From: Ardenticatenales bacterium
GTDB lineage: Bacteria > Chloroflexota > Anaerolineae > Ardenticatenales > Ardenticatenaceae
Assembly: GCA_020634795.1 (NCBI GenBank)
Contig: JACKAZ010000020.1
Location: 1 to 29,304, forward strand
DNA length: 29,304 nucleotides
Direction: 5' to 3'
Below the pieces are notes generated by a model, which was not told the DNA's origin, made no database searches, and saw nothing but the letters and a program-made list of their open reading frames with translations. Every line of letters starts with the position of its first letter. The first letter of the stretch is position 1. Below, piece after piece: positions 7,654 through 17,277 of this stretch. The position numbers and the translations under genes are program-made.

Positions 7654-8757
7654 TTAGCTGCTCTGCGTTGCAGAGAGTCGCACCAGGTCACGGGCCATCG
7701 TGGTGAGGGTGTCGCTGCCCTGCGGCGTGACAACGAGGTTGTCTTCGATGCGAACGCCACCGACCCCTTCCACGTAAATCCCTGGCTCGACGGTGAAGAG
7801 GTCGCCGACCTGCAGCGGTTGATCGTTGCTGGCCACGATGTAGGGCGCTTCGTGGATTTCGATGCCCAAGCCGTGGCCGGTGCGATGGACGAACTGGGGG
7901 CCATAGCCGCCCGCCACGATCACCCGCCGTGCCGCTTCGTCGACCGAGGCGGCGCGGACGCCCGCGGCCACCGCGTCCCGCCCCGCTTGGTTGGCGCGCA
8001 AACAAAGCGCGTGGATCTCCTCGACTTGCGTCGGGACCGGCTCGATGGCGACGCAGCGGGTAATGTCGCCGGAATAGTGGTTCACGGTGGCGCCACAGTC
8101 GATAATAATGATGTCGCCCGCTTGCAGTTCGCGGTCGCTGGCCCCCGCATGGGGTTCGGCGCTGCGCGGCCCCGAAACGACCAACGGCCCAAAAGCCATC
8201 TGGTCGGCCCCCGCCTGCAACAGGTTGATCTGTAGCATCGCCGCCACTTCCCGTTCACTTTGCCCCACGCGGATGGCGCCGATCGTCCGCTGTAACCCTT
8301 GCTCGGTCACGGCGATCGCACGGCGCACCGCCGCTATCTCTTCCTCGCTCTTGGCGCGGCGCAGCGCGCTCAGCAAAGCATCCGCCGCTTCCAGCGCCAA
8401 AGTGGGGGCCAGGTCGCGTAGCCGTGCCACGGTACGGTAGCGCATCTGCTCGGCCTCGATGCCCAGCACGCCCTCGGACAGCCCCTCGCTTTCGAGCATC
8501 GCGGCCAGTTGGGGCAGCGGCCCCGCCTCGTCCGACCATTCGTAGAGCCGAATGCCCAATGGCCGCAGATAGGGCGCTTCCAGCACTGGTATCAGGGCAA
8601 ACGGCTCCCCCTCGCGCGGGATGATGAGCAGATTCTCCCGTTCGCTGGCGTGGAGTGCCGCGCCCGTCGCGTAGAAGAAGTTGGGGCCGGGCACGAGCGC
8701 CAGCGCCGTCAACTGGCTTTCCTGCAATCGTGCCTGAATCGGGTCGAAGCGGTTCAT
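7654..8757 (-). CDS. M24-family metallopeptidase (Xaa-Pro aminopeptidase/prolidase type)
   Basis: A 367-residue cytoplasmic peptidase with the creatinase-like N-terminal domain (about 1-135) and the pita-bread catalytic domain. All five metal ligands are visible: D220 (IIIDCGATV), D231 (YSGDITRC), H295 (RTGHGLGIEIHEAP), E324 (TVEPGIYV) and E338 (VRIEDNLVV). It should remove N-terminal residues next to proline or cleave X-Pro dipeptides. The ATG overlaps the stop of the HD-domain gene (ATGA, 8754-8757), so translation is coupled. The last codons (ATQSS) run into a dispersed repeat, so the C-terminal tip may have been altered by repeat insertion. Confidence 0.94.
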   Translation of the reverse strand: MNRFDPIQARLQESQLTALALVPGPNFFYATGAALHASERENLLIIPREGEPFALIPVLEAPYLRPLGIRLYEWSDEAGPLPQLAAMLESEGLSEGVLGIEAEQMRYRTVARLRDLAPTLALEAADALLSALRRAKSEEEIAAVRRAIAVTEQGLQRTIGAIRVGQSEREVAAMLQINLLQAGADQMAFGPLVVSGPRSAEPHAGASDRELQAGDIIIIDCGATVNHYSGDITRCVAIEPVPTQVEEIHALCLRANQAGRDAVAAGVRAASVDEAARRVIVAGGYGPQFVHRTGHGLGIEIHEAPYIVASNDQPLQVGDLFTVEPGIYVEGVGGVRIEDNLVVTPQGSDTLTTMARDLVRLSATQSS

Positions 8758-9338
8758 GCGTCCCCCCCCTCACCCGCCAGCCCCAGCGCCTCGGCTTCGT
8801 CCTGCATCGCGGCCAGCACGCTGCCGATGTGCTGGTCGAGCGGAATGTGCAGTGCGTCCGCCGCTTCCGCGATCTCTTCGCGGTTGACCCCCGCCGCGAA
8901 GCGTCTGTCCTTCCACTTCTTCTTGACGCTTCTCACCGTCACATCCCCGATATTCTTCGACGGGCGAACCAACGCCACCGCCGTGATCAGCCCTGTCAGT
9001 TCATCGACCGCGACCAACGTCTCTTCCATGCGATTACACGGCTCGACGCCGGTGACCGGCGCGGCGTGGGCCAAGATGGCGTGGGTGATCTCGTCGGGCC
9101 AGCCCGTCTCCGTCAGATGGCGGACGCCGACCAGCGGATGGCCTTCGGGCCCAATTTCAGGGTAGCGTTCATAGTCGAAATCGTGCAGCAGCCCCACCGT
9201 TCGCCAAAGCGCTTCCTCTTCGCCAAACTGTCGGGCATAGGCGGCCATCGCCGCCCCCACCGCCCACATGTGGCCCCGCAACGACTCGGATTCCGTCCAC
9301 TCACAGACCAGCGCCCACGCTTTTTCTGGATCAACCAT
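8754..9338 (-). CDS. HD-domain phosphohydrolase family protein
   Basis: A 194-residue protein with an HD-type metal site: H23 (GHMWAVG), the paired LHDFDYERYP (H52, D53), histidines in GHPLVGVRHL and HAILAHA, and D112 (AVDELTGLI). The HD superfamily includes nucleotide phosphohydrolases and cyclic-nucleotide phosphodiesterases; this single-domain type has no assigned substrate. It is probably cytoplasmic and is cotranscribed with the M24 peptidase through a 4-bp overlap. A linked function is not obvious. Confidence 0.85.
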   Translation of the reverse strand: MVDPEKAWALVCEWTESESLRGHMWAVGAAMAAYARQFGEEEALWRTVGLLHDFDYERYPEIGPEGHPLVGVRHLTETGWPDEITHAILAHAAPVTGVEPCNRMEETLVAVDELTGLITAVALVRPSKNIGDVTVRSVKKKWKDRRFAAGVNREEIAEAADALHIPLDQHIGSVLAAMQDEAEALGLAGEGGDA

Positions 9339-9378
9339 CGTCTTTTGCCCTCGCAGTTGTCATCTTATCTCGGCAATT

Positions 9379-9567
9379 TTAACGCGCTGTAGGCCATGAT
9401 GAAAACGGGTCACGTGGGGACGATCCGTAGGGCGTGGGCTTCGATTCGCTCAGCGCCACCGGCGACTCCACGGTGAGCGCGCGCGAAAGCCCGTCTATCA
9501 AATTCAGTCCTCTATCTGGACGCGCCTCAAAACTTTGGTATACTTCTTGGCGGAATTGGTCGAGCAT
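9379..9567 (-). pseudogene. Probable N-terminal remnant of a transposase
   Basis: The short frame begins at an ATG with AAGGAG seven bases upstream and encodes about 62 residues. MLDQFRQEVYQSFEARPD followed by LNLIDGLSRA and VESPVALSES looks like the start of a long DDE-type transposase family that I recall from Chloroflexota and cyanobacteria. After that it loses similarity and stops, so only the first tenth would remain. The frame stays open upstream to 9630. It fills the gap between the divergent HD gene and the ABC ATPase gene. The family match is from memory and is the weak point; it could also be a small unknown protein. Confidence 0.35.
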
Positions 9568-9697
9568 AGGCTTCTCCTTCTTGTCATTGGCTAAGAAGTC
9601 TGGCTTTCGCCAGTTCCTTTCTTTTGCCAACTTTCTCCCATCCTATGCTCCCCAAGCCACTTACGGCGCTAACCTCAAGGAAGTACTAACGACCCAA

Positions 9698-10401
<704 letters not shown>

Positions 10402-10405
<4 letters not shown>

Positions 10406-11622
10406 ACCTAGTCGAATCCTTTCTTTCGGCGCTGAGCAGCCTGCGTGCCAACAAGCTGCGATCCGTCCTCACCACGTTGGGCGTGATCATCGGGGTCGGC
10501 TCGGTGATCGGCCTGATGTCGATCGGGGATGGGGTGAGCGAGAGTATCACGGGCGAAATTCAAGCGATCGGCACCAACCTGATCGCCGTCATCCCCGACC
10601 GCGACGCGACGGGCGGCGCCTCATCGCTGGGCTTGGACGATGTGGCGACGCTGTCCGACCCCGCGAATAGCCGCACCATTCGCGCCGTATCGGCCTCGAC
10701 GCAGAGCGCCCAGGTGGTGATCAGCGATCTGACGACGCTCCAAACCACGATTCAGGGGGTCACGCCCAACTTCTTCGAGGTCAACAACACGCTCGAAACG
10801 GCGGCGGGATCGCTGTTGACCCGCAACGACGATGCGGCGAATGCAGCGGTAGCGGTGCTGGGTTCTAGTGCGGCGACCGACCTCTTCGGCGAGACCTTTC
10901 CGGTCGGCCAGCGCATCCGCATGGCAGGAACGAGCTATGAAGTGGTAGGGGTGCTCGAGCCGCGCGAAGGGGGCTTGCAGGGGGATCAGAACGGGATCAT
11001 CTACATCCCGCTTTCCACCGCGCAGAGTCGGCTGACGCCGGAGCGCACGCCGCGCGGCACGGCGGGCGTCGCCCAAATCACGGTGCAAGCGCAGAGCGAA
11101 ACGTCGGTCGATGAGGCCATGGACCAAATCACCGAACTACTGCGCGACCAGCACCGACTGACCGAGGATGAGGACGATGATTTCGTCGTCTTTAGCCAGG
11201 AACAACTGCTCTCGATCTTCGATACGATCACCTCGACACTGACGATTTTCCTCAGTGCGATTGCGGGGATTTCGCTACTGGTGGGCGGGATCGGCATCAT
11301 GAACATCATGCTAGTGAGCGTGACCGAGCGCACCCGCGAGATCGGGATCCGCAAAGCGGTCGGGGCCAAGCGGCGGGACATTCTGGGCCAATTTCTGTTG
11401 GAGTCGCTGCTGCTGAGCCTGATCGGGGGGGCGGTCGGCATCTTGGTCGGCTGGCTCATCACCTTTGGCGCGGCCCGCCAGCTCGACTTCTCGCCCGCGC
11501 TCAACTTCACGACCATCGCGCTCGCCACCGGCTTCTCGGCTCTGGTCGGCATCGTCTTCGGCCTCTACCCCGCCTGGCGTGCCTCGGGGCTGGATCCGAT
11601 TGACGCGCTGCGGTACGAGTAA
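10402..11622 (+). CDS. FtsX-like permease of a MacB-type ABC transporter
   Basis: A 406-residue membrane protein. One N-terminal helix (about 22-40, VLTTLGVIIGVGSVIGLMSI) is followed by a large extracytoplasmic MacB core domain. Three C-terminal helices follow with the hallmark MNIMLVSVTERTREIGIRKA, LLESLLLSLIGG and GLYPAWRASGLDPIDALRYE. Start ATG 10402 has GGAGGTG upstream. Together with the ATPase it forms a MacB-type complex for export or stress response of lipids, peptides or antibiotics. No membrane-fusion MacA partner is visible next to it; in Gram-positive-like or monoderm bacteria such pairs often lack one. Confidence 0.93.
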
Positions 11623-11663
11623 ACGAGAAACGAGAGGCGTTTGAACGCTTTTCGTTTCTCGTT
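11622..11663 (+). terminator. Possible terminator-like hairpin after the ABC permease
   Basis: The arms AACGAGAAACGAGAGGCGTT (11622-11641) and AACGCTTTTCGTTTCTCGTT (11644-11663) are complementary at 18 of 20 positions, with a very small loop. There is no distinct T-tract after the stem, so it may be a dispersed palindrome or a partial terminator rather than a strong stop. Confidence 0.4.
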
Positions 11664-11727
11664 CCGCCGCTTGCCTTGCACCCCCCATCGCTCTATGGTC
11701 ATCGCCGCCAACAAGGTAACACTGACA

Positions 11728-12531
11728 ATGCCCCACAATGAGATGAGCCACGAATTGGCGACGGCGATTCGCGTGGCGCGGGCCGCGGGCGACGTGGTAA
11801 TGCCGTTGTTTCGGCGCGGGGTGGTGGCGTCGGCCAAACGTGGCGAGAGCCGCGATCTGGTGACCGAGGCCGATTTCGCGGCGGATGCGCGGATTCGGGC
11901 CGAGCTGCGGGCCGCGTTCCCCGACCATGCCATCTTCAGCGAAGAGAGCGCAGCGGCGGGCGACGGGGTGGACGCGGCTACCCCGACGTGGATCATCGAC
12001 CCGATCGACGGAACGAGCAACTTTTCGCGCGGATTGCCCCTCTTTTCGATCAGCATCGCCCGATTCCACGAAGGGCAGGGCAAGGTTGGCGTGGTTTATG
12101 CGCCGTCGCTGGCGTGGCTCTTCAGTGCCGAGGCGGGGCGCGGCGCATGGCTCAACGGCGAACGGCTACGGGTGAGCGGGGTAGACACGATGGAGCGGGC
12201 GATGTTGGCCGTCGATTGGCCGCGCCAACCGCTGCTCCGCCAACGTTCGGCGCGGATCGTCGCCGCCTTCGGCGAAGAGGTTCACACGGTGCGCACGGTG
12301 GGCAGCGCGGCCCTCGCGCTGGCGATGGTGGCGGCGGGCTGGCTCGACATTTACTGGCATCTGATCCTACAGCCGTGGGATGTGGCAGCGGCGGCGCTAC
12401 TGATCCAGGAAGCAGGGGGCCACCTCAGCACCCCCAGCGGCGACCCGTGGCAGCCCGCGCAAAGCGCTGTCCTAGCGAGCAACGGCACGCTGCACCGCGA
12501 CGCGATCGCGATGATAAACACCGTCCTGTAG
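11728..12531 (+). CDS. Inositol monophosphatase family protein
   Basis: A 267-residue Mg2+-dependent phosphatase of the IMPase/FIG superfamily. Metal and catalytic motifs are E72/E73 in IFSEES, WIIDPIDGTSNF (D91, D94, G95, T96), and the distal PWDVAAAALLIQEAGG. Substrates in the family include inositol 1-phosphate, fructose 1,6-bisphosphate and 3'-phosphoadenosine 5'-phosphate; sequence alone does not decide. I chose ATG 11728 (MPHNEMSHEL) with AAGG upstream and the usual family length; ATG 11695 and ATG 11743 are in-frame alternatives. The stop codon TAG is formed by the GTAG at the start of the first REP-like repeat (12528 onward), so the gene end was probably trimmed by repeat insertion. 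Confidence 0.92.
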   Translation: MPHNEMSHELATAIRVARAAGDVVMPLFRRGVVASAKRGESRDLVTEADFAADARIRAELRAAFPDHAIFSEESAAAGDGVDAATPTWIIDPIDGTSNFSRGLPLFSISIARFHEGQGKVGVVYAPSLAWLFSAEAGRGAWLNGERLRVSGVDTMERAMLAVDWPRQPLLRQRSARIVAAFGEEVHTVRTVGSAALALAMVAAGWLDIYWHLILQPWDVAAAALLIQEAGGHLSTPSGDPWQPAQSAVLASNGTLHRDAIAMINTVL

Positions 12532-13475
12532 GGACGGGCCTTGTGCCCGCCCGCGTCGGTTCTGCCGCTGCCACGTTTCCTAACCGCCGCTGCTGACAGC
12601 ATCGCATCGACAGGACTGTCGGGGAAAACACCTGACGTCAAGACGAGGAAGGGCACCCACAAGAGGTGACCCGGTAGTTTCACGTTCCTCCTTCGTATCC
12701 CCAGCGCCCTGTAGGGGCGGGCCTTGTGCCCGCCCGCGTCGGTTCTGCCGCTGCCACGTTTCCTAACCGCCGTTGCTGACAACATCCCATCGACAGTACT
12801 GTGGGGAAAACACCTGACGTAAAGACGAGGAAGGGCACCCACAAGGGGTGCCCCTACAGTTCCGCGTTTCATCGACAGGACTGTGGGAAAACGCCGCGCG
12901 TAAAGACGAGGAAGGCCACCCACAAGAGGTGATCCGGTAGTTTCACGTTCCCCCAACGTATCCCCAGCGCCCTGTAGGGGCGGGCCTTGTGCCCGCCCGC
13001 GTCGGTTCTGTCGCTGCCACGTTTCCTAACCGCCGCTGCTGACAGCATCGCATCGACAGGACGGTGGGGAAAACACCTGACGTAAAGACGAGGAAGGGTA
13101 CCCACAAGGGGTGCCCCTACAGTTCCGCGTTGCATCGACAGGACTGTGGGAAAAACGCCGCGCGTAAAGTCGAGGAAGGGCACCCACAAGGGTGATCCGG
13201 TAGTTTCACGTTCCTCCATCGAATCCGCAGCGCCCTGTGGGGCGGGCCTTGTGCCCGCCCGCGTCAGTTCTGCCGCTGACAGGTTTCCTAACCGCCGCTG
13301 CTGACAGCATCGTATCGACAGGACTGTTGGGAAAACACCTGACGTAAAGACGAGGAAGGGCACCCACAAGGGGTGCCCCTACAGTTCCGCGTTGCATCGA
13401 CAGCACGGTGGGGAAAACGCCTGACGTAAAGACGAGGAAGGGCACCCACAAGGGGTGCCCCTACAGTTCCGCGTT
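12528..13475. repeat. Higher-order tandem array of REP/BIME-like hairpin repeats
   Basis: About 0.95 kb without a gene. Major units start (CTGTAGGGG...) at 12526, 12709, 12972 and 13235. The spacing is 183, 263 and 263 bp; the first unit lacks one inner sub-repeat of about 80-82 bp (ATCGACAGGACTGTGGG...GGGCACCCACAAGG). Each unit contains two strong hairpins. Type A is GGGCGGGC-CTTGT-GCCCGCCC after GTAG. Type B is the inverted form GGGCACCC-ACAAG-GGGTGCCC before CTAC. Some type B copies are decayed (GGTGATCCGG). Short frames encoding GGHKARP-like peptides across the array are by-products of the repeat, not genes. Confidence 0.92.
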
Positions 13476-13516
13476 TTTGTGGGTTTATCCCACGTTGGCG
13501 GGGGTGAAGGCGACGC

Positions 13517-14908
13517 TTATCCGTAGTTTTCGAGGAAGTCGATGACGTCGGCCATGAAGGCGTCAGCGGAGGCGCCGTCGAGCACGCGGTGGTCGAAGGT
13601 GAGCGAAAGGTAGCACATCAGCCGTACGGCGATGGCATCGTTGACCACCTTGGCCCGCTTCTCGATCTTCCCAATCCCCATGATGGCGCTCTGCGGCTGG
13701 TTGATGATCGGCGTCCCCCAGAGCGAGCCACTGACCCCGTGATTGGTGATGGTGAACGTGCCACCCGCCATGTCGTCCGGCGTCAGGTTGCCGCTGCGGG
13801 CACGCTCGGTCAGATCCCCGATGTCGTGCGCCAAGCCGAGCAGGTTCTTGCCGTCCGCGTTGCGAATCACCGGCACCAGCAGCCCCGCGCCCCCTTCGAT
13901 CGCGGCGGCCATGCCGATGTTGATGCTGTTGAAGACGAAGACGCCCTCTTCGGTGAAGGTCGAGTTGGCGGTGCCATGATCCTGCAGCGCTTTGGCGACC
14001 GCTTCAATGAAGTAAGACATGTAGGTCAGCCGTGCGCCACGCTTGGCGAACCCCTCTTTGTTGGCGGCACGGTGCGCCGCGATGTGGCTCAGATCGACCT
14101 CGAAGACCGTGGTGACATGGGGCGCGGTACGCTTCGACGCGACCATGTGGTCGGCGATGCGGCGGCGCATGTTGGTCATGGGGATGATCTGTCCCGCCGA
14201 CGAGGGCTGTGCGGCCGGGCGCGGTGCAGGGGGCGCGGCGGGAGCCGCAGGCGCGGGCATCGGCGTCGGGCGCGGTGCAGGCGCGGCTTTGACCTCGGGT
14301 TGCGGCGCGGGGGCGGGCGCGGGGGCGGGCGTTGGGGCGGGCGTGGCGGGCTGCGGCGCAGGGGCGGCGGCCTGTTCGTCGCGGCTCGCCAAATAGCCTT
14401 CGATATCCCGCTTGGTGACACGTCCGTCGCGGCCCGTCCCTTCCACCTGGGAGATGTCGATGTTGTGCTCCGCGATCATCCGCGCTACCACCGGCGTGAT
14501 CATCTGCGACGAGCCAGCGCTGGACGGCGCGGCAGGGGCGCTGTGGGGCGCTGCCTGGGGCGCGGGGGCGGGCGTTGGTGCGGGCGCGGCTTCTGGCTCC
14601 GGTGCGGGCGCGGGTGGGGGCGCTGGCTCTGCCGCGGGGGGCGCTGCGCTGGCGTCGCCCGTCGCCTCGCCCGCTTCACCGAGCAGGCAAAGCACCGTGC
14701 CAACCGGCACCGTTTCCCCTTCCGGCACCTCGATGGAAAGGAGTGTGCCGCTGTCGGTCGCCGTCACTTCGGTGTCGACCTTGTCGGAGATGACTTCGAG
14801 CAGCGGGTCGTATTTCTCGACATGGTCCCCGACACTCTTCAGCCAGCTTCCGACCGTTCCCTCGGTCACCGATTCGCCAAGTTGCGGCATCTTGATTTCG
14901 ATTGGCAT
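13517..14908 (-). CDS. 2-oxoacid dehydrogenase E2 (dihydrolipoamide acyltransferase)
   Basis: A 463-residue E2 core subunit. One lipoyl domain (1-78) has the lipoylated lysine K43 in the ISDKVDTEV turn. A long Ala/Pro linker follows, then a peripheral-subunit-binding domain (ITPVVARMIAEHNIDISQVE...GRVTKRDIEGYL), a second Ala/Pro linker, and the acyltransferase domain. That domain ends in FDHRVLDGASADAFM, with catalytic H440 and D444 (HxxxDG). The start is ATG 14908, preceded by GAGGG at five bases; the upstream in-frame extension has no lipoyl homology. It is the last gene of the E1 alpha-E1 beta-E2 operon. The lipoyl domain and linkers suit a pyruvate or branched-chain complex; the acyl group is undecided. 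Confidence 0.95.
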   Translation of the reverse strand: MPIEIKMPQLGESVTEGTVGSWLKSVGDHVEKYDPLLEVISDKVDTEVTATDSGTLLSIEVPEGETVPVGTVLCLLGEAGEATGDASAAPPAAEPAPPPAPAPEPEAAPAPTPAPAPQAAPHSAPAAPSSAGSSQMITPVVARMIAEHNIDISQVEGTGRDGRVTKRDIEGYLASRDEQAAAPAPQPATPAPTPAPAPAPAPQPEVKAAPAPRPTPMPAPAAPAAPPAPRPAAQPSSAGQIIPMTNMRRRIADHMVASKRTAPHVTTVFEVDLSHIAAHRAANKEGFAKRGARLTYMSYFIEAVAKALQDHGTANSTFTEEGVFVFNSINIGMAAAIEGGAGLLVPVIRNADGKNLLGLAHDIGDLTERARSGNLTPDDMAGGTFTITNHGVSGSLWGTPIINQPQSAIMGIGKIEKRAKVVNDAIAVRLMCYLSLTFDHRVLDGASADAFMADVIDFLENYG

Positions 14909-15099
14909 GGAGTCCCTCGTTTGGTATGTCAGTATTTCGTATTGAGTTCTTAGGATATGTTGTGCACGCACTGGAGCAACGGTGACTAACCACGCAGCAA
15001 CTCAGCGGAAAATCAGCGTGGAACATAAAGGAGAGGATCGAGAGAAGCCACGTTTGACTTCTCGTCGCTCACACGCCACGTTGTTCCACGCTTCAACGC

Positions 15100-16083
15100 T
15101 CAGAAGTCGGCCAGTTCGCGGATCGCGTCTTCGATATCGTCAACGCTGGGCATGAACCAATCCTGCTGTGGCCCGTTGTAGGGCATGGCGGGAACCATCG
15201 GCCCCGCGACGCGCTTGATCGGTGCATCCAAGTCCATGAACGCTTTGTCCGCCACGATGGCCGCAATCTCGGCCCCATAGCCGCCGAACTCGTTATCCTC
15301 GTAGATGATGAGCAACTTCGAAGTCTTCTTAACGCTATCGAGCAACAATTCTTCGTCGAGCGGGGTCAGCGAGCGCGGGTCGAGCACCTCCACCTCGATG
15401 CCATCGGCGGCCACCCGTTCCGCCGCTTCCAGCGCTTGGTGGAGCATCAGGCCGTAGGCGAAGATCGTCAGATCACGCCCTTCCCGCTTGATCTCCCCCT
15501 TGCCGATCGGCAGCTTGAAAAGCTTGTCCGGCACCTCGCCCTTCACCAAGCGGTAGAGCTTCTTGTGCTCCAAGAAAATGACCGGATCGGGGTCGTGGAT
15601 AGCGCTGTAGAGCAGCCCCGCCGTGTCGTAGGGGGTGCTGGGGGCCAGCACTTTTAGCCCGGGCACGTGGGCGAAGAAGGCTTCGATAGATTGGGAATGA
15701 TAGAGCGCGCCGTGGATGCCGCCGCCGTAGGGAGCGCGGATCACCATCGGGCAGCTCCAATGGTTGTTGGATCGGTAGCGGATGCGAGCCGCTTCGGAAA
15801 CGATTTGGTCGAAGGCGGGGTGAATGAAATCGGCGAATTGAATTTCGCAGACGGGCAACAGGCCGTTCGCCGCCATGCCAATGCCGACGCCGACGATGGC
15901 CAGCTCGGCCAGCGGCGTATCGACGACCCGCTCTTCGCCGAACTCTTCGAGGAAGTCGGCGGTGACGCGGAAAACGCCACCCTTCGCCCCCACATCCTCG
16001 CCCATGATGAGCACGCGCTCATCCTCTTTCATAGCGGCCCACAGCGTATCGTGGATCGCCTGTAAATTGGTCTTTTCGGCCAT
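15100..16083 (-). CDS. 2-oxoacid dehydrogenase E1 component, beta subunit
   Basis: A 327-residue transketolase-like E1 beta subunit. Near the N-terminus are ALHDTLWAAMKEDERV-like and MGEDVGAKGGVFRVT; then VVDTPLAELAIVGVGIGMA, IQFADFIHPAFDQIVSEAAR, the YGGGIHGALYHSQSIEAFFAH stretch, and a C-terminal domain with VEVLDPRSLTPLD. It pairs with E1 alpha to form the thiamine-diphosphate decarboxylase of the complex. GGAG lies five bases before the ATG at 16083. It follows E1 alpha by 79 bp and precedes E2 by 191 bp on the same strand. The length is normal and no damage is seen. Confidence 0.96.
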   Translation of the reverse strand: MAEKTNLQAIHDTLWAAMKEDERVLIMGEDVGAKGGVFRVTADFLEEFGEERVVDTPLAELAIVGVGIGMAANGLLPVCEIQFADFIHPAFDQIVSEAARIRYRSNNHWSCPMVIRAPYGGGIHGALYHSQSIEAFFAHVPGLKVLAPSTPYDTAGLLYSAIHDPDPVIFLEHKKLYRLVKGEVPDKLFKLPIGKGEIKREGRDLTIFAYGLMLHQALEAAERVAADGIEVEVLDPRSLTPLDEELLLDSVKKTSKLLIIYEDNEFGGYGAEIAAIVADKAFMDLDAPIKRVAGPMVPAMPYNGPQQDWFMPSVDDIEDAIRELADF

Positions 16084-16162
16084 ACCTACTCCATTGTATG
16101 TCGTATATTAGTACTGAGTACTTTGATGGGGTTTTGTGGGACAGCGCTGAACTGTCTGACGC

Positions 16163-17203
16163 TTACGCTTCGGCGAAGACGTAGAGCGCGGCCTCTTCGG
16201 CCACGGGATCGGGCTGTTGCTCCGCCCAGTCGAGCGCCTCATCCACGTGGGCCAGCGCTTCCTTATCGATGTGATCCAGTTCCTCGTCGGTCGCCAATTC
16301 GTTCTCCAAGATGTAGGTGCGTAGGCGTACAATGGGATCTTGGCTGGTGCGATAGGTGTCGACTTCTTCGCGCGTGCGGTAGAGCCGGTCGTCGTCGTCA
16401 GAGGAGTGCGGCACGATGCGGTAGGTCTTGGCCTCGATCAGGGTCGGCCCTTCGCCACGACGGGCGCGGTCGACCGCCTCTTTCGTCACCTTGTAGACCG
16501 CCAACACATCTTGCCCGTCGACCACCACCCCCGGCATCCCGTAGCCGATGGCGCGAGAGGCCACATCCTCGACTGCCATCTGCTTCTCTTGTCCCACGGA
16601 GATCGCGTAGCGGTTGTTCTGACAGAGGAAGATCACGGGCGATTTCCAGATCGCCGCGAAGTTCAGCCCTTCGTGGAAGTCCCCTTTGGAGGAGCCACCC
16701 TCCCCGAAAGCCACGTAGCAGACCGCGTCCTCGCCGCGCAGCTTGCTGGCGTAGGCGATGCCCGCCGCTTGGGGAATTTGGGTGGAAACCGGGCTGGACG
16801 AGGTGAATACGTTGTAGTCGCGGTGGCCGAAGTGGGCCGGCATCTGCCGCGCCCCGCTGGCGGGGTCGTCCTTCTTGGCGAAGAGCGCGAGCGCTAGGTC
16901 GCGTGGCGTCGCCCCAACCGCCAACATGATGCCAAAATCGCGGTAGTAGGGGAGGAACCAATCTTTGCCCGGCTCCATCGCATAGGCGCAGCCAATCTGC
17001 GTCGCCTCTTGGCCCCGACCGCTGATGTAGAATGCCGTCTTGCCCTGTCGCTGAACCTGCTCGCTCCGCTCGTCCAAGCGGCGTGTCAGGACCATCAGCC
17101 GGAACAGTTCAAGCACGTCCTCACGGGTCAGCCCCACCGCTTCGTGATTCACATGCGAGCCGGCAACGACCTCGTCCATGCCGACACGTTCAATTTCAAT
17201 CAT
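16163..17203 (-). CDS. 2-oxoacid dehydrogenase E1 component, alpha subunit (pyruvate/branched-chain type)
   Basis: A 346-residue thiamine-diphosphate-dependent subunit. The cofactor motif is at about 167-197 (GEGGSSKGDFHEGLNFA...CQNN; the usual GDG is GEG here). The active-site phosphorylation-type loop PHSSDDDDRLYR (265-276) resembles the branched-chain 2-oxoacid dehydrogenase version more than classical pyruvate dehydrogenase, so substrates may be branched-chain 2-oxoacids, pyruvate or both. A strong AGGAGG lies eight bases before ATG 17203, and a promoter is seen 75-100 bp upstream. It is first in the E1 alpha-E1 beta-E2 operon. No E3 (lipoamide dehydrogenase) gene is present in the window. 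Confidence 0.95.
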   Translation of the reverse strand: MIEIERVGMDEVVAGSHVNHEAVGLTREDVLELFRLMVLTRRLDERSEQVQRQGKTAFYISGRGQEATQIGCAYAMEPGKDWFLPYYRDFGIMLAVGATPRDLALALFAKKDDPASGARQMPAHFGHRDYNVFTSSSPVSTQIPQAAGIAYASKLRGEDAVCYVAFGEGGSSKGDFHEGLNFAAIWKSPVIFLCQNNRYAISVGQEKQMAVEDVASRAIGYGMPGVVVDGQDVLAVYKVTKEAVDRARRGEGPTLIEAKTYRIVPHSSDDDDRLYRTREEVDTYRTSQDPIVRLRTYILENELATDEELDHIDKEALAHVDEALDWAEQQPDPVAEEAALYVFAEA

Positions 17204-17277
17204 TCAACTGCCTCCTGAAAGAGCCGCGTGCCGCGTCGGTGCGGCAGCGCCATTGCTCATCAATTTGTCCTGCTCGT

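Noticed and set aside
12351..13451. Several minus-strand frames with GGHKARP- and VGALPRLY-like peptides
   Set aside because: They are produced by the hairpin repeat itself and recur in each unit; no ribosome sites or family match.
13479..13493. Terminator for the E2 gene (GTGGG-TTTAT-CCCAC)
   Set aside because: On the minus strand the stem is followed by A residues rather than T, so it does not fit an intrinsic terminator for that direction.
13589..14953. Long plus-strand open frame of 454 codons opposite the E2 gene
   Set aside because: It is a shadow of a GC-rich gene; the Ala/Pro linkers turn into Gly/Arg runs on the other strand.
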